Shown: positions 1-8,582 of the stretch, piece by piece
Layout of the letters: every line of letters begins with the position of its first letter
How positions within the stretch are numbered: position 1 is the first letter of the stretch
Assembly: GCF_022809715.1 (NCBI RefSeq)
Contig: NZ_CP094460.1
Span: 992,001-1,056,000, forward strand
Direction of reading: 5' to 3'
Length of the DNA: 64,000 nt
DNA from: Burkholderia pyrrocinia
GTDB taxonomy: Bacteria > Pseudomonadota > Gammaproteobacteria > Burkholderiales > Burkholderiaceae
Notes under the pieces: model-generated
What the model saw: only the letters and a program-made list of their open reading frames with translations
The model's database searches: none
Told to the model about the DNA's origin: nothing
Made by a program: the position numbers and the translations under genes

Positions 1-745
1 CCGTTGCCGGGCCGAACGTGTAGTTGACGCCGCCGCCGAAGATGCGCAGGCGATCGGCGACGAAGTTCGCGTCGTCGGCCGCGATCGCGCCCGCGCTGCC
101 GATGCCCGGGTTGTTCGCCTGCAGGTATGCGGCCGCGACCTGCAGCCCGGCCAGCGAATACTGCGCACCGATGCTGTACTGGCGGTTGTTCGAGAAACCG
201 GTGCTGTTGCTGAAGCTGTACGTGCCGCCCAACGTCAGGCCGTTCCAGTCGGGGCTCGCGTACTTGACCGTGTTGTTGACGCGGAACGAGTTGTCCGTGT
301 TGTCGTTGTCGAACGGGTGCGAGAACAGCGTGCCGCCCCAGTTGCCGTTCGCGGTCAGCGGCGCGAGATAGTCGACGACGGAATCGTACTGGCGGCCGAA
401 GGTCAGCGTGCCGAAGCGCGACTCGCTCAGCCCGACGAACGCCTGGCGGCCGAACATGCGGCCGCCCTGGTTGAGCCGGCCGTTGTTCACGTCGAAACCG
501 TTTTCCAGCGTGAAGATCGCCTTGAGCCCGCCGCCGAGATCCTCGCTGCCCTTCAGGCCCCAGCGGCTGCCTTGCGCGAAACCGCTCGCGAGCTGGTAAT
601 TCGTCTTTCCGACCCCATTGACGTTCACGTTGTTCGTGTAATTGAAGCCTTCGTCGATCAGGCCGTACAGCGTCACGCTGTTCTGGGCAAAGGCCGGCGC
701 GGCGAAGGCAGCGAGCGCGGCTGCAAAAATGACGTGCTTCTTCAT
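1..745 (-). CDS. Gram-negative porin (OmpC family), C-terminal part cut off by window edge
   Basis: This is a general outer-membrane diffusion porin. Reading the minus strand from the ATG at 745 gives a lysine-started signal peptide (MKKHVIFAAALAAFAAPAFA) and then the typical mature start QNSVTLYGLIDEGFNY. Family-typical strands follow, such as SRWGLKGSEDLGGGLKAIF and FGTLTFGRQYD. About 248 codons lie inside the window. The gene runs off the left edge, so the last strands and the terminal aromatic residue cannot be checked. A GGAG ribosome site sits 7 nt before the ATG. The family forms trimeric beta-barrels for small hydrophilic solutes, and no specificity can be assigned. Confidence 0.93.
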   Translation of the reverse strand, partial: MKKHVIFAAALAAFAAPAFAQNSVTLYGLIDEGFNYTNNVNVNGVGKTNYQLASGFAQGSRWGLKGSEDLGGGLKAIFTLENGFDVNNGRLNQGGRMFGRQAFVGLSESRFGTLTFGRQYDSVVDYLAPLTANGNWGGTLFSHPFDNDNTDNSFRVNNTVKYASPDWNGLTLGGTYSFSNSTGFSNNRQYSIGAQYSLAGLQVAAAYLQANNPGIGSAGAIAADDANFVADRLRIFGGGVNYTFGPAT

Positions 746-1127
746 GACGGATCTCCGGAGCCGAGGGCCGGGCGGGCCGAGCGCCCGGCGAATTGTTTCG
801 TCTGTTTTGTGTATGGCCCGCAGGGCGGACGACGCGGTGTGCGGCCGCGTGAGGACAAAATGGTGTCACGTCGCAAATCGTCCGTCCATCGGGGTAAGGA
901 AACCGCGCGCAAAGCGTTGCGCTCTCCCAACTGCCCCGTTGCGCAGACAGCCTGACCGGGCTTGTCGGCAGCGGCAGTCCGGCCCGCCATCCGCGTAAAC
1001 CCGACAAGCGTCGCATCGGTGGCACAATGCGCATCCGTTCGCCATTTCTTCACGAAGTCATGCTTCACCCCGATTCATGCGCGGCATGTGCCGGCCGCGC
1101 ACGCGACCCGCGCCGGGCGGCGGTCCG
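746..1127. other. Intergenic region between divergent porin and OpgC-like gene
   Basis: This stretch of about 380 bp carries the porin leader and presumably the promoters of both divergent genes. A GC-rich inverted repeat (around 766-784, CCGGGCGGGCC / GCGCCCGG type) could fold in the porin mRNA leader. I see no convincing coding frame, and no promoter pair good enough to name. Confidence 0.4.
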
Positions 1128-2225
1128 ATGACCGCGCCTGCCCGGGCCGGCCGCTACGCCGAGCTCGATTTCTTCCGCGGCCTCGTGCTGCTCGTCATCG
1201 TCGTCGACCATATCGGCGGCAGCATCCTGTCGCGCGTGACGCTGCACGCGTACGCGCTGTGCGACGCGGCCGAGGTATTCGTGTTCCTCGGCGGCTTCGC
1301 GACCGCGATCGCGTACAACTCGCTCGCCGAACGGCACGACGAGGCCGCCGCGCGCCAGCGCTTCATCCTGCGCGCGTTCGAGATCTACCGCGCGTTCCTC
1401 GTGACGGCCGGCCTGATGCTGCTGATCACGGCCGCGCTGAACGCGTTCGCGATCGACGGCCCGAACATGCCGACCAACGATCTCGACGGCCTGCTCCACA
1501 AGCCGCTCGCCGCGCTGCGCGACATCCTGCTGTTCCGCCGCCAGCCGTACCTCGCGTCGGTGCTGCCGATGTACGCGTTCTTCGCGCTGCTCGTCCCGCT
1601 CGCACTGCCGCTCGCGCGCACGCAGCCGTGGCTGATGCTCGCGTTCAGCGGATCGCTGTGGTACGCGGCACCGCACGTCGCGCGCTTTTTGCCGACCGTC
1701 GAAGGCGCGCCGTGGGACTTCAACCCGTTCGCGTGGCAGTTCCTGTTCGTGCTCGGCGTGATCGCGCGCTGCCAGCCCGTCTACCAGACGCTCGCGCCCA
1801 GGCCGCAGGGCTGGCTGCTCACGGCCGTGTCGCTCGCGATCGTCGCCGCCGGCGCGTACTACCGGCTGCGCATCGAACCGTTCCCGACCGATCCGTCGAT
1901 CAAGCAGAATCTCGGCGCACTGCGGCTCGTGAACTTCCTCGCGATCGCGTGGCTCGCGGCCAAGCTCGTGCACCTCGGCTGGATGAAGAAGGTCGCGCAC
2001 GCGATGCCGTGGATCGGCACGATCGGCCGGCAGGGGCTGCTGTGCTTCGTCGCGGGCACCGGCATCTCGCTCGCGGTCGATTCGCTGCTTTACCAGGCGA
2101 CCGAAGGCTATCTCGACGTGCCGCTCGGCCTGACCGCCGATGCGGTCGCGATGGGCCTGCTGTATCTCGTCGCCAAACTCTACGGGCCGCTCGTCGCGCG
2201 GCTGCCGTTCCGTTCGCGGCAATGA
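1128..2225 (+). CDS. OpgC-family integral membrane protein (putative acyltransferase)
   Basis: A 365-residue multi-pass membrane protein of the OpgC/acyltransferase-3-like superfamily. The N-terminal signature RYAELDFFRGLVLLVIVVDH, followed by an AEVFVFLGGFATAIAY segment, is diagnostic. About ten hydrophobic segments follow. OpgC transfers succinyl groups to periplasmic glucans in enterobacteria; the substrate here is unknown because no glucan synthesis genes are adjacent. I chose the ATG at 1128 because homology begins at once. An upstream in-frame ATG at 1077 only adds an Arg/Pro-rich stretch. The neighbours are unrelated, so it is probably its own transcription unit. Confidence 0.85.
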   Translation: MTAPARAGRYAELDFFRGLVLLVIVVDHIGGSILSRVTLHAYALCDAAEVFVFLGGFATAIAYNSLAERHDEAAARQRFILRAFEIYRAFLVTAGLMLLITAALNAFAIDGPNMPTNDLDGLLHKPLAALRDILLFRRQPYLASVLPMYAFFALLVPLALPLARTQPWLMLAFSGSLWYAAPHVARFLPTVEGAPWDFNPFAWQFLFVLGVIARCQPVYQTLAPRPQGWLLTAVSLAIVAAGAYYRLRIEPFPTDPSIKQNLGALRLVNFLAIAWLAAKLVHLGWMKKVAHAMPWIGTIGRQGLLCFVAGTGISLAVDSLLYQATEGYLDVPLGLTADAVAMGLLYLVAKLYGPLVARLPFRSRQ

Positions 2226-2286
2226 CGCGCCGCGCCGTCATGCGCCGCTGCTACGATAGCCGGCGCCTCTCCTGAAACGATTCGCC

Positions 2287-3228
2287 ATGCGCCGACTCGC
2301 CCTTCCGTTCGCCGTCGCCCTGATCGCCGGCTCCATCGCCACCGCCCGCGCCACGCCGGCCGCGCCAACGGTATCGCCCGCGCCGCCGTCGGCCACGCAA
2401 GCCACCCAGGCCGCGCCGGTCACGCCGGCCGCCCAGGAGCCGCCGGTCAATCCGGGCAGCAGCGTCGCGCTGCGCACGTTTCGGTCGGCATCGCTGAAGC
2501 GCGACTGGTCGTACACGGTCTACCTGCCGCCCGGCTATAACCCGGAAGGCGCGCGCTATCCGGTGATGTACCTGCTGCACGGCAATGCCGGCAACGCGAA
2601 CGACTGGATCACGCAGGGCCGGCTGCAGGCCACCGCCGACACGCTGATCGAGCGCCGCGAGATTCCCCCCGTCGTGATCGTGATGCCGCAGGGCGGCACC
2701 GACTGGTACGTCGACCGCAAGGAGAAGATGCAGAGCGCGTTCCTCAACGACCTGCTGCCCGAAGTCGAAGCGCACTTCGCGGTGTCGAACCAGCGCGCGG
2801 GCCGCGCGATCGGCGGCGTGTCGATGGGCGGTTTCGGCGCGCTGCGCTTCTCGCTGCTCGAACCCGGCCTGTTCTGCGGCGCGATGCTGCTGAGCCCCGC
2901 GATCTATGCGAACGAGCCGCCGCTCAATTCCGCCGCGCGCTATGTCGGCGTGTTCGGCGACCGGCAGTTCGACTCGCGCGTGTGGCACGAACTCAACTAC
3001 CCGGCGCTGATGCGCGGCTATTTCGCGCGCAGCTGGCGCGTGCCGATGTTCATCGCCGCCGGCGACGACGACCTGACGATCCAGGCCGAATCGAGCGTGC
3101 TGTACACGCAGCTGCGCCGTGCGCAGAACCCGGCCGAGTTGCGCATCGTCGACGGCGGGCATACGTGGGACGTGTGGCGCGGGCTGCTCGGGCAGGGGTT
3201 GAAGTACGCGCTCGAGTGCGTGAAGTGA
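2287..3228 (+). CDS. Secreted esterase, esterase D/FrmB-like alpha/beta hydrolase
   Basis: A 313-residue putative esterase of the PF00756 family. Residues 1-22 form a signal peptide ending in an ARA-type cleavage site, followed by a Pro/Ala-rich linker to about residue 60. The hydrolase fold shows an oxyanion motif (HGNAGNANDW), the nucleophile elbow GVSMGGFG with Ser about 179, an Asp in AAGDDDLT and the catalytic His in DGGHTWDVW. Close relatives include antigen-85-like and S-formylglutathione hydrolase-like enzymes. The signal peptide makes a periplasmic or secreted carboxylesterase more likely than formaldehyde metabolism. A strong GC hairpin follows the stop. Confidence 0.87.
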   Translation: MRRLALPFAVALIAGSIATARATPAAPTVSPAPPSATQATQAAPVTPAAQEPPVNPGSSVALRTFRSASLKRDWSYTVYLPPGYNPEGARYPVMYLLHGNAGNANDWITQGRLQATADTLIERREIPPVVIVMPQGGTDWYVDRKEKMQSAFLNDLLPEVEAHFAVSNQRAGRAIGGVSMGGFGALRFSLLEPGLFCGAMLLSPAIYANEPPLNSAARYVGVFGDRQFDSRVWHELNYPALMRGYFARSWRVPMFIAAGDDDLTIQAESSVLYTQLRRAQNPAELRIVDGGHTWDVWRGLLGQGLKYALECVK

Positions 3229-3232
3229 CGGC

Positions 3233-3257
3233 GGGCGGGCGTTGCCCCGCCCGTTTT
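3233..3257 (+). terminator. Rho-independent terminator of the esterase gene
   Basis: GGGCGGG pairs with CCCGCCC around a 6-nt loop and is followed directly by GTTTT. It starts 5 bases after the esterase stop codon. Confidence 0.65.
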
Positions 3258-3339
3258 CGTCAAGGCGGCCGATGCCCGGCCCATCTTCCGTCGACTGGCG
3301 CGATGCACTGTGCGCGCGGCTCGGGCCCGCGCTCCGGGC

Positions 3340-4554
3340 TCAAAGCCACGTGCCGCCCTGCCGCTCGCTCGGCGCCTCGGCGAGCGCATCGAAATCGTGA
3401 ATCCAGTCCAGGTGATGCAGCACGCTGTCGCGTTCGGCCAGACGCGCGTTGCGCGCCTGCGCGGCCGGCCCGTCGGGCAGGTGCAGCACGTCGGCCGCGG
3501 AAATCGACGCGTACTGCACCTTGCGCGTACGGCCGCGACGCAGGCGCTCGTACGCTTCCTGCGCTTCGCGCCAGTTGCCCGGGCGGGCCTTCGCCAGTTG
3601 CGCCGCCAACACCACCGCATCCTCGATCGATTGATTCGCGCCCTGCCCGTGATGCGGCACCAGCGCGTGCGCGGCGTCGCCGATCAGCGTCACGCGCCCG
3701 CGGCTCCAGCGGCCGAGCGGCGGCCGATGGAACAGCCCCCAGCGCTGGCTGATCGGCACGGCGGTGATCATCTGCACCACCGCCGGATGCCAGCCCCTGA
3801 ACACGCGCAGTTGCTCGCCCTCTTCCGCCGGCATGACCCAGTCGCGCGACGGCCACGGTGACGGATGACGCTCGACCAGCAGGAAATTCTGGTCGCCGTT
3901 GTCGCCGATCGGGTAGTGCAGCAGATGCCCATGCGGCCCGACCCAGAACTGGATCGTGTCGGGATCGGGCAGCAGGTCCATGCGCGCGGCCGGTACCACA
4001 CCGCGAAAGCCCGAGCAGCCCGAATACAGTACATCGTCATAACCGAGCATCCAGCGCCGCGTGATCGAGCGCGCGCCGTCCGCGCCGATCACGAGATCGG
4101 CTTCGACGCGCTCGCCGTTGTCGAACGCGAGCGTGACGCGATCGGCATCCTGCGCGAGATCGACCAGCCGATGGCCGAGATGGATGCAGTCGAGACCGAC
4201 CGCCTTCGACAGCACGGCCTGCAGATCGGCGCGATGCACGCCCCAGTACGCGCCGCCGAATTGCCGGCGATAGTCGGGTTCGCCGCGATGATGGCCGATC
4301 ACCGCGCCGCTGTGCCCGTCGCGATAGACGAGGTCCGGGATGTCCGCGCACACCGCGTCGAAGGCCGCGCGCAAGCCCATGCGTTCGTAGAAGCGCGTCG
4401 CGTTGGCCGACAGCGCGACGGCCGCGCCGACTTCGCGCAATGCGTCGGTCTGCTCGTAGAGCTGCGCGTCGATGCCGTGCTCGCGCAGCGCGAGTGCGAG
4501 CGTCAGGCCGCCGATGCCGGCGCCGACGATCGCAATCTTCGGGTTCGTCTGCAT
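3340..4554 (-). CDS. FAD-dependent aromatic-ring monooxygenase (salicylate hydroxylase-like)
   Basis: A 404-residue class A flavoprotein monooxygenase. It shows the Rossmann motif IVGAGIGGLTLA at residues 8-19, the DG-type motif LVIGADGARS near residue 158 and the FAD-ribityl motif VTLIGDAAHALVPHHGQGANQ near residue 285. The family hydroxylates single aromatic rings with NAD(P)H and O2. The sequence resembles salicylate, 3-hydroxybenzoate and 6-hydroxynicotinate hydroxylases, and I cannot choose among them. It is divergent from a LysR regulator with an intervening LysR-type box, the classic layout of a substrate-induced catabolic gene. Confidence 0.85.
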   Translation of the reverse strand: MQTNPKIAIVGAGIGGLTLALALREHGIDAQLYEQTDALREVGAAVALSANATRFYERMGLRAAFDAVCADIPDLVYRDGHSGAVIGHHRGEPDYRRQFGGAYWGVHRADLQAVLSKAVGLDCIHLGHRLVDLAQDADRVTLAFDNGERVEADLVIGADGARSITRRWMLGYDDVLYSGCSGFRGVVPAARMDLLPDPDTIQFWVGPHGHLLHYPIGDNGDQNFLLVERHPSPWPSRDWVMPAEEGEQLRVFRGWHPAVVQMITAVPISQRWGLFHRPPLGRWSRGRVTLIGDAAHALVPHHGQGANQSIEDAVVLAAQLAKARPGNWREAQEAYERLRRGRTRKVQYASISAADVLHLPDGPAAQARNARLAERDSVLHHLDWIHDFDALAEAPSERQGGTWL

Positions 4555-4649
4555 GATGAAGGTGTCTCCGATATTCAGATGTGGGGTCTGCGGGCTGCGC
4601 AGCGGTCATGTCGAATGCATGCGCCGTATCGGTAGTTTCAGGAGTGGAC

Positions 4650-4686
4650 ATTCATCCCGCAATAAAATGAAATGAATCTGCTTCAT
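4650..4686. promoter_or_regulatory. LysR-type operator between monooxygenase and regulator
   Basis: TTCAT (4651-4655) and ATGAA (4667-4671) form a perfect dyad separated by 11 bp, the T-N11-A geometry of LysR-family binding sites. A second pair, ATGAA (4672-4676) and TTCAT (4682-4686), lies immediately next to it. The site sits about 35-70 bp before the regulator start and about 100 bp from the divergent monooxygenase, as expected for autoregulation plus activation. Confidence 0.6.
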
Positions 4687-4720
4687 CACCGAATGCAATG
4701 AGCCGGGCAATGCGAGAACC

Positions 4721-5665
4721 ATGGAACTGAGCGAGATCGACCTGAACCTGCTGCTGCTATTTCAGCGGCTGATGCAGGAGCGGCGCGTGTCGAGCGTCGC
4801 CGAGCAGATGAACATGAGCCAGCCGGGCGTCAGCAACGCGCTCGCGAAGCTGCGCCGCCGGCTCGGCGATCCGCTGTTCGTGCGCGGGCCGGGCGGCGTG
4901 GTGCCGACGCCGTTCGCGCTGCGTCTGGCGGAGCCCGTGTCGCACGCGCTCGCGACGCTGCATGCCGCGCTCAATCCCGAGACCGGTTTCGATCCGCTGC
5001 GCGCCGCGCGCACGCTGACGATCGGCATGACCGATATCGGTGAAGTCGTGTTCCTCCCCGCGCTGCTCGAACACCTGTCGCAAGCGGCGCCGGGCATCGC
5101 GCTCAATACCGTGCGCGACACGAGCGTCAACCTGAGCGACGAGATGGCCGACGGCCGCGTCGATCTCGCGATCGGCCTGCTGCCGCAACTCAAGGGCGGG
5201 TTCTATCAGCGCCGGCTGTTCGATCAACGTTATGTGTGCCTGTTTCGGCACGGGCATCCGCTCGAGGATGCGCCGCTGACGGTCGAGGCATGGCGCGACG
5301 CCGAGCATCTGGTCGTGGTGTCGGCCGACACCGGCCACGGGCAGGTGGACGAATGGCTGAAGCGGCGCCGCGTGAAGCGCCGGGTGCGGCTGACGGTGCC
5401 GCATTTCATGAGCGTGGGCTACATCCTGCAGCGCACCGACCTGATCGCGACCGTGCCGGAGCATCTCGCGCTGCAGCTCGCCGCGCCGTTTTCGCTGGGT
5501 TGGCGCGCGTTGCCCGTCACGCTGCCCGGTGCGCCGATTCATATGCTGTGGCATACGCGGGTCAATCAGGACGAAGGGAACCGATGGCTGCGCGGCGTGG
5601 TGGTCGATCTGTTCGCGGAGACGGGTGTGCGGGCGCGGAAGGCTGGGCCCGGGCGGAAGAAATGA
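4721..5665 (+). CDS. LysR-family transcriptional regulator (NahR/NodD-like subgroup)
   Basis: A 314-residue LysR regulator. The N-terminal winged helix (LSEIDLNLLLLFQRLMQERR, then SSVAEQMNMSQPGVSNALAK) matches the subgroup containing NahR, LinR and NodD, which often respond to aromatic inducers. The C-terminal two-lobed effector domain runs from about residue 95 to the end. It faces the flavin monooxygenase across a T-N11-A box, so I infer that it controls that gene in response to its aromatic substrate. Confidence 0.87.
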   Translation: MELSEIDLNLLLLFQRLMQERRVSSVAEQMNMSQPGVSNALAKLRRRLGDPLFVRGPGGVVPTPFALRLAEPVSHALATLHAALNPETGFDPLRAARTLTIGMTDIGEVVFLPALLEHLSQAAPGIALNTVRDTSVNLSDEMADGRVDLAIGLLPQLKGGFYQRRLFDQRYVCLFRHGHPLEDAPLTVEAWRDAEHLVVVSADTGHGQVDEWLKRRRVKRRVRLTVPHFMSVGYILQRTDLIATVPEHLALQLAAPFSLGWRALPVTLPGAPIHMLWHTRVNQDEGNRWLRGVVVDLFAETGVRARKAGPGRKK

Positions 5666-5805
5666 TCGCCGTCACCGCGTGGTCGGACGCGATTGTCGAT
5701 ATCGCTCGAATCCGTGCGCCGCGCATTTCGACTACATTGCCGAAGGGCTGACGACATCGAACCTCGGTCGCCTCGTTCCTTACTCAACCCGCAGGAAATC
5801 AAGCC

Positions 5806-6564
5806 ATGTCTGTCTCGAAGAAATTCGCCGCCGTCACGGGCGCCGGCTCCGGCATCGGTCGGGCAGCAGCAATCGCACTCGCCCAGGCCGGCTTCACCGT
5901 CGCGCTGCTCGGACGCACGGAGGCGTCGTTACGCGAAACGCAGGACACCATCCGCGCCGCCGGCGGCGACGCGCAGGTGTTTCCCGCCGACGTCACCGAC
6001 GAGGCGTCGGTCGACCGCGCGTTCGAGCAGATCGCGCAGCAGTTCGGCCGGCTGGACGTGCTGTTCAACAATGCCGGACGCAACGCCCCGCCCGTTTCAC
6101 TCGGCGAATACGAATTCGACGTGTGGAACAGCGTCGTCGCGACGAACCTGACCGGCGTCTTTCTGTGCGCGCGGGCCGCGTGGCGCCTGATGAAAGCGCA
6201 AACGCCGCAGGGCGGCAGGATCATCAACAACGGCTCGATCTCGGCGCACGCGCCGCGCCCCGATACGATCGCGTACACGGCCACCAAGCATGCGGTGACC
6301 GGGATCACGAAATCGCTGGCGCTGGACGGCCGCCGGTACAACATCGCATGCGGCCAGATCGACATCGGCAACGCGGCGACCTCGCTCACGGACCGGATGA
6401 CGCAAGGCGTCCCGCAAGCGGACGGCAGCCTCGCGCCTGAGGCGCGCATGGACGTCGCGCATGTCGCGAACGCAGTCGTCCAGATGGCGAACCTGCCGCT
6501 CGACACGAACATCCTGAACATGACGATCATGGCGACCGCGATGCCTTTCGTGGGGCGCGGATAG
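5806..6564 (+). CDS. Short-chain dehydrogenase/reductase
   Basis: A 252-residue classical SDR. It has the cofactor motif TGAGSGIG (residues 12-19), NNAG near residue 88, a Ser in the NNGSIS strand and the catalytic pair in YTATKHA near residue 157. The cofactor is NAD(H) or NADP(H); the substrate cannot be deduced. It follows the LysR gene after 140 bp in the same direction, but with its own leader, so co-transcription is uncertain. Confidence 0.87.
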   Translation: MSVSKKFAAVTGAGSGIGRAAAIALAQAGFTVALLGRTEASLRETQDTIRAAGGDAQVFPADVTDEASVDRAFEQIAQQFGRLDVLFNNAGRNAPPVSLGEYEFDVWNSVVATNLTGVFLCARAAWRLMKAQTPQGGRIINNGSISAHAPRPDTIAYTATKHAVTGITKSLALDGRRYNIACGQIDIGNAATSLTDRMTQGVPQADGSLAPEARMDVAHVANAVVQMANLPLDTNILNMTIMATAMPFVGRG

Positions 6565-6622
6565 CGCGCTGCGGGCGAAAGCGCGTTGCGCTCGCCGCAC
6601 CGGCCGATTCTTCAGAGCCCGA

Positions 6623-7054
6623 TCACTGAGTCGCCCTGCAGTATCGCTCCAGGCGCTTCGCGACTTCGTCGATCACCTTGACGGGGGCGACTTCCAGCTG
6701 CAAATCATGCGTTGTCAGCACCCTGGCGAAAAGATGGAATGCGTCGCCATCGAAATGGAAATGCCCTTGGCGGCCGGAGGAAAACGCGTGGTTTGCGATC
6801 TTTTCCAGGTCCTTGTACGAAGCGTCCTCGACATCCCCGTACCCGTATTCGCACAGGATGCCCGTGGCGATCACGGTCCTCATCAGGACCTGAAGCGCGA
6901 CAAGCGACCCCACACCGGCATGCAGCGCTTCGAGCTGAAGGTGATACTCCAGTGACAAGGCATCGCGTATCGGCCTCGCCAAGGGCAGCAGTTCCGTTTT
7001 CGCCTCACGTTGCGTGCGGCTGGACTGACTGAGACGATGAGCCCATTTGTTCAC
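6623..7054 (-). CDS. Unknown 143-residue protein at the end of the tldD operon
   Basis: I do not recognise a family. The protein is mostly helical by eye, has no signal peptide or membrane segment, and is rich in His and charged residues (for example GRQGHFHFDGDAFHLFARVL). It starts 40 bp after the tldD stop on the same strand, so it is probably the last gene of the receptor-to-tldD operon. Some related Burkholderia proteins may be annotated as Fis-family regulators, but I see no clear helix-turn-helix here and do not adopt that name. Confidence 0.7.
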   Translation of the reverse strand: MNKWAHRLSQSSRTQREAKTELLPLARPIRDALSLEYHLQLEALHAGVGSLVALQVLMRTVIATGILCEYGYGDVEDASYKDLEKIANHAFSSGRQGHFHFDGDAFHLFARVLTTHDLQLEVAPVKVIDEVAKRLERYCRATQ

Positions 7055-7094
7055 GTTCTATTCCACCGGCAATGCGCCGCCTCGACGGCCATGA

Positions 7095-8579
7095 CTACGC
7101 GGTGCCTCCGACGGTCATTTCATCCACCCTCACGGTCGGTTGGCCCACGCCCACCGGGATCGACTGCCCCGCCTTGCTGCACGTCGCCCTGCCGGGATCG
7201 CAGGCAAGATCGTTGCCGACCAGGCTGATGTTCCGTATGGTGTCCGGGCCGTGGCCCGTGATCGTCGCGCCCTTGACCGGCTCGGTAATCCTGCCGTTTT
7301 CGATCAGGTAGGCCTCGGATGCCTCGAAAACGAACTGACCGCTCGTGATGTCGACCTGGCCGCCCTCGAGGCCCGACACGTAGATACCGTTGCGCACCGA
7401 CTCGATGATTTCCTGCGGCTCGTGGTCCCCGTTCAGCATGAACGTGTTCGTCATGCGCGGCATGGGCGGCGAGGCGTAACCCTCGCGGCGGCCGTTTCCG
7501 GTCGGCTCCATTCCCATCAACCTCGCGCTCAGCGCATCCTGCATGTACGCGCGCAGCACGCCGTTCTCGATCAAGGTCGTGCGCCGCGTCGCACACCCTT
7601 CGTCGTCGATATTCAAGGAACCGCGGCCCCCCTGGAGCGTTCCGTCGTCGACGATGGTCACATTCCCGGATGCCACCTTTTCGCCGAGGCGTCCCGCGAA
7701 GGCGGACGTCCCGCGGCGCACGCCATCGGCTTCCAGTCCATGGCCGACCGCTTCGTGCAACAAGACGCCATTCCAGCCCGGGCCGACCACCACCGTCATT
7801 TTTCCGGCCGGCGCCGGCCGCGCCTGCAGCTTCGTGAGGGCGGCCGTCACACGTTCCCGCACGAATGTGCGAAGTTCGTCGTCATCCCACGTCTGGATGC
7901 CATAGCGCCCGCCGATCCCCCCGCTAGCGCCCTCCACGCGCGCGCCGGACCTGACGCGCACGTTGATCCACAAGGACAGTTGCGGACGCACATCGCCGCA
8001 ACTCAGGCCGTCGCATCGCGCGATCCAGATCGTTTCGTGCACGGCGCTCAGCACGGCATGCACTTCGATCACGCGCGGGTCGGCGGCCCGGGCGATCTCG
8101 TCGAGCGTCTTCAGAAGCGCGATCTTGTCCGCTCCATCCATCGTCCGCAGTGGATGAGCCGGGTCGTAGAACGATCGTGCCGATGCGGCCGGCCTGCGCT
8201 GCATCGCTGCCGAGCCGTCACGCGAAATGCCGCTTCCGGTTTCGCACAGCCGCGACGCAACATGCCGGAGCGCCATCGCGTCGATGCGTTGCGAACTCGC
8301 CAGCGTCGCCTGTTCTCCCTTCAACACGCGCAGTCCGAAGCCGCTATCGCAACGATACGAACTCGCGCGCACGGCCCCCCCTTCCAGCGACCATGATTCC
8401 GCGGTCGTTTCCTTGAGAAAGATATCCGCAAAATCCCATCGCTGGCCGAGCGCGACGCCCATCGCGGAAAAAAGCGCCGTCTCGTCGACGCCATGCCGGT
8501 CCAGCAGCGCGTGCCGCGCCAGCGTGCGGATCTCCTCGCGGGCAGGCCGTAATACCTGCCGCTGCTTCATGTCACTCAT
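7095..8579 (-). CDS. tldD: TldD-family metalloprotease subunit
   Basis: A 494-residue member of the TldD/PmbA peptidase family U62. The zinc site is intact: HEAVGHGLE at about residues 275-283 supplies the two His and the catalytic Glu, and the C-terminal CSKAGQSIPVGVGQP matches the family's metal-binding Cys region. In E. coli TldD pairs with TldE to form a protease that degrades unstructured peptides and removes the microcin B17 leader. The partner lies immediately upstream with a 3-bp gap. Burkholderia normally carries housekeeping tldD and pmbA at separate loci, so this linked pair is probably a specialised second copy tied to the adjacent transport genes (inference). Length fits the family (about 480). 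Confidence 0.9.
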   Translation of the reverse strand: MSDMKQRQVLRPAREEIRTLARHALLDRHGVDETALFSAMGVALGQRWDFADIFLKETTAESWSLEGGAVRASSYRCDSGFGLRVLKGEQATLASSQRIDAMALRHVASRLCETGSGISRDGSAAMQRRPAASARSFYDPAHPLRTMDGADKIALLKTLDEIARAADPRVIEVHAVLSAVHETIWIARCDGLSCGDVRPQLSLWINVRVRSGARVEGASGGIGGRYGIQTWDDDELRTFVRERVTAALTKLQARPAPAGKMTVVVGPGWNGVLLHEAVGHGLEADGVRRGTSAFAGRLGEKVASGNVTIVDDGTLQGGRGSLNIDDEGCATRRTTLIENGVLRAYMQDALSARLMGMEPTGNGRREGYASPPMPRMTNTFMLNGDHEPQEIIESVRNGIYVSGLEGGQVDITSGQFVFEASEAYLIENGRITEPVKGATITGHGPDTIRNISLVGNDLACDPGRATCSKAGQSIPVGVGQPTVRVDEMTVGGTA

Positions 8580-8582
8580 GTT

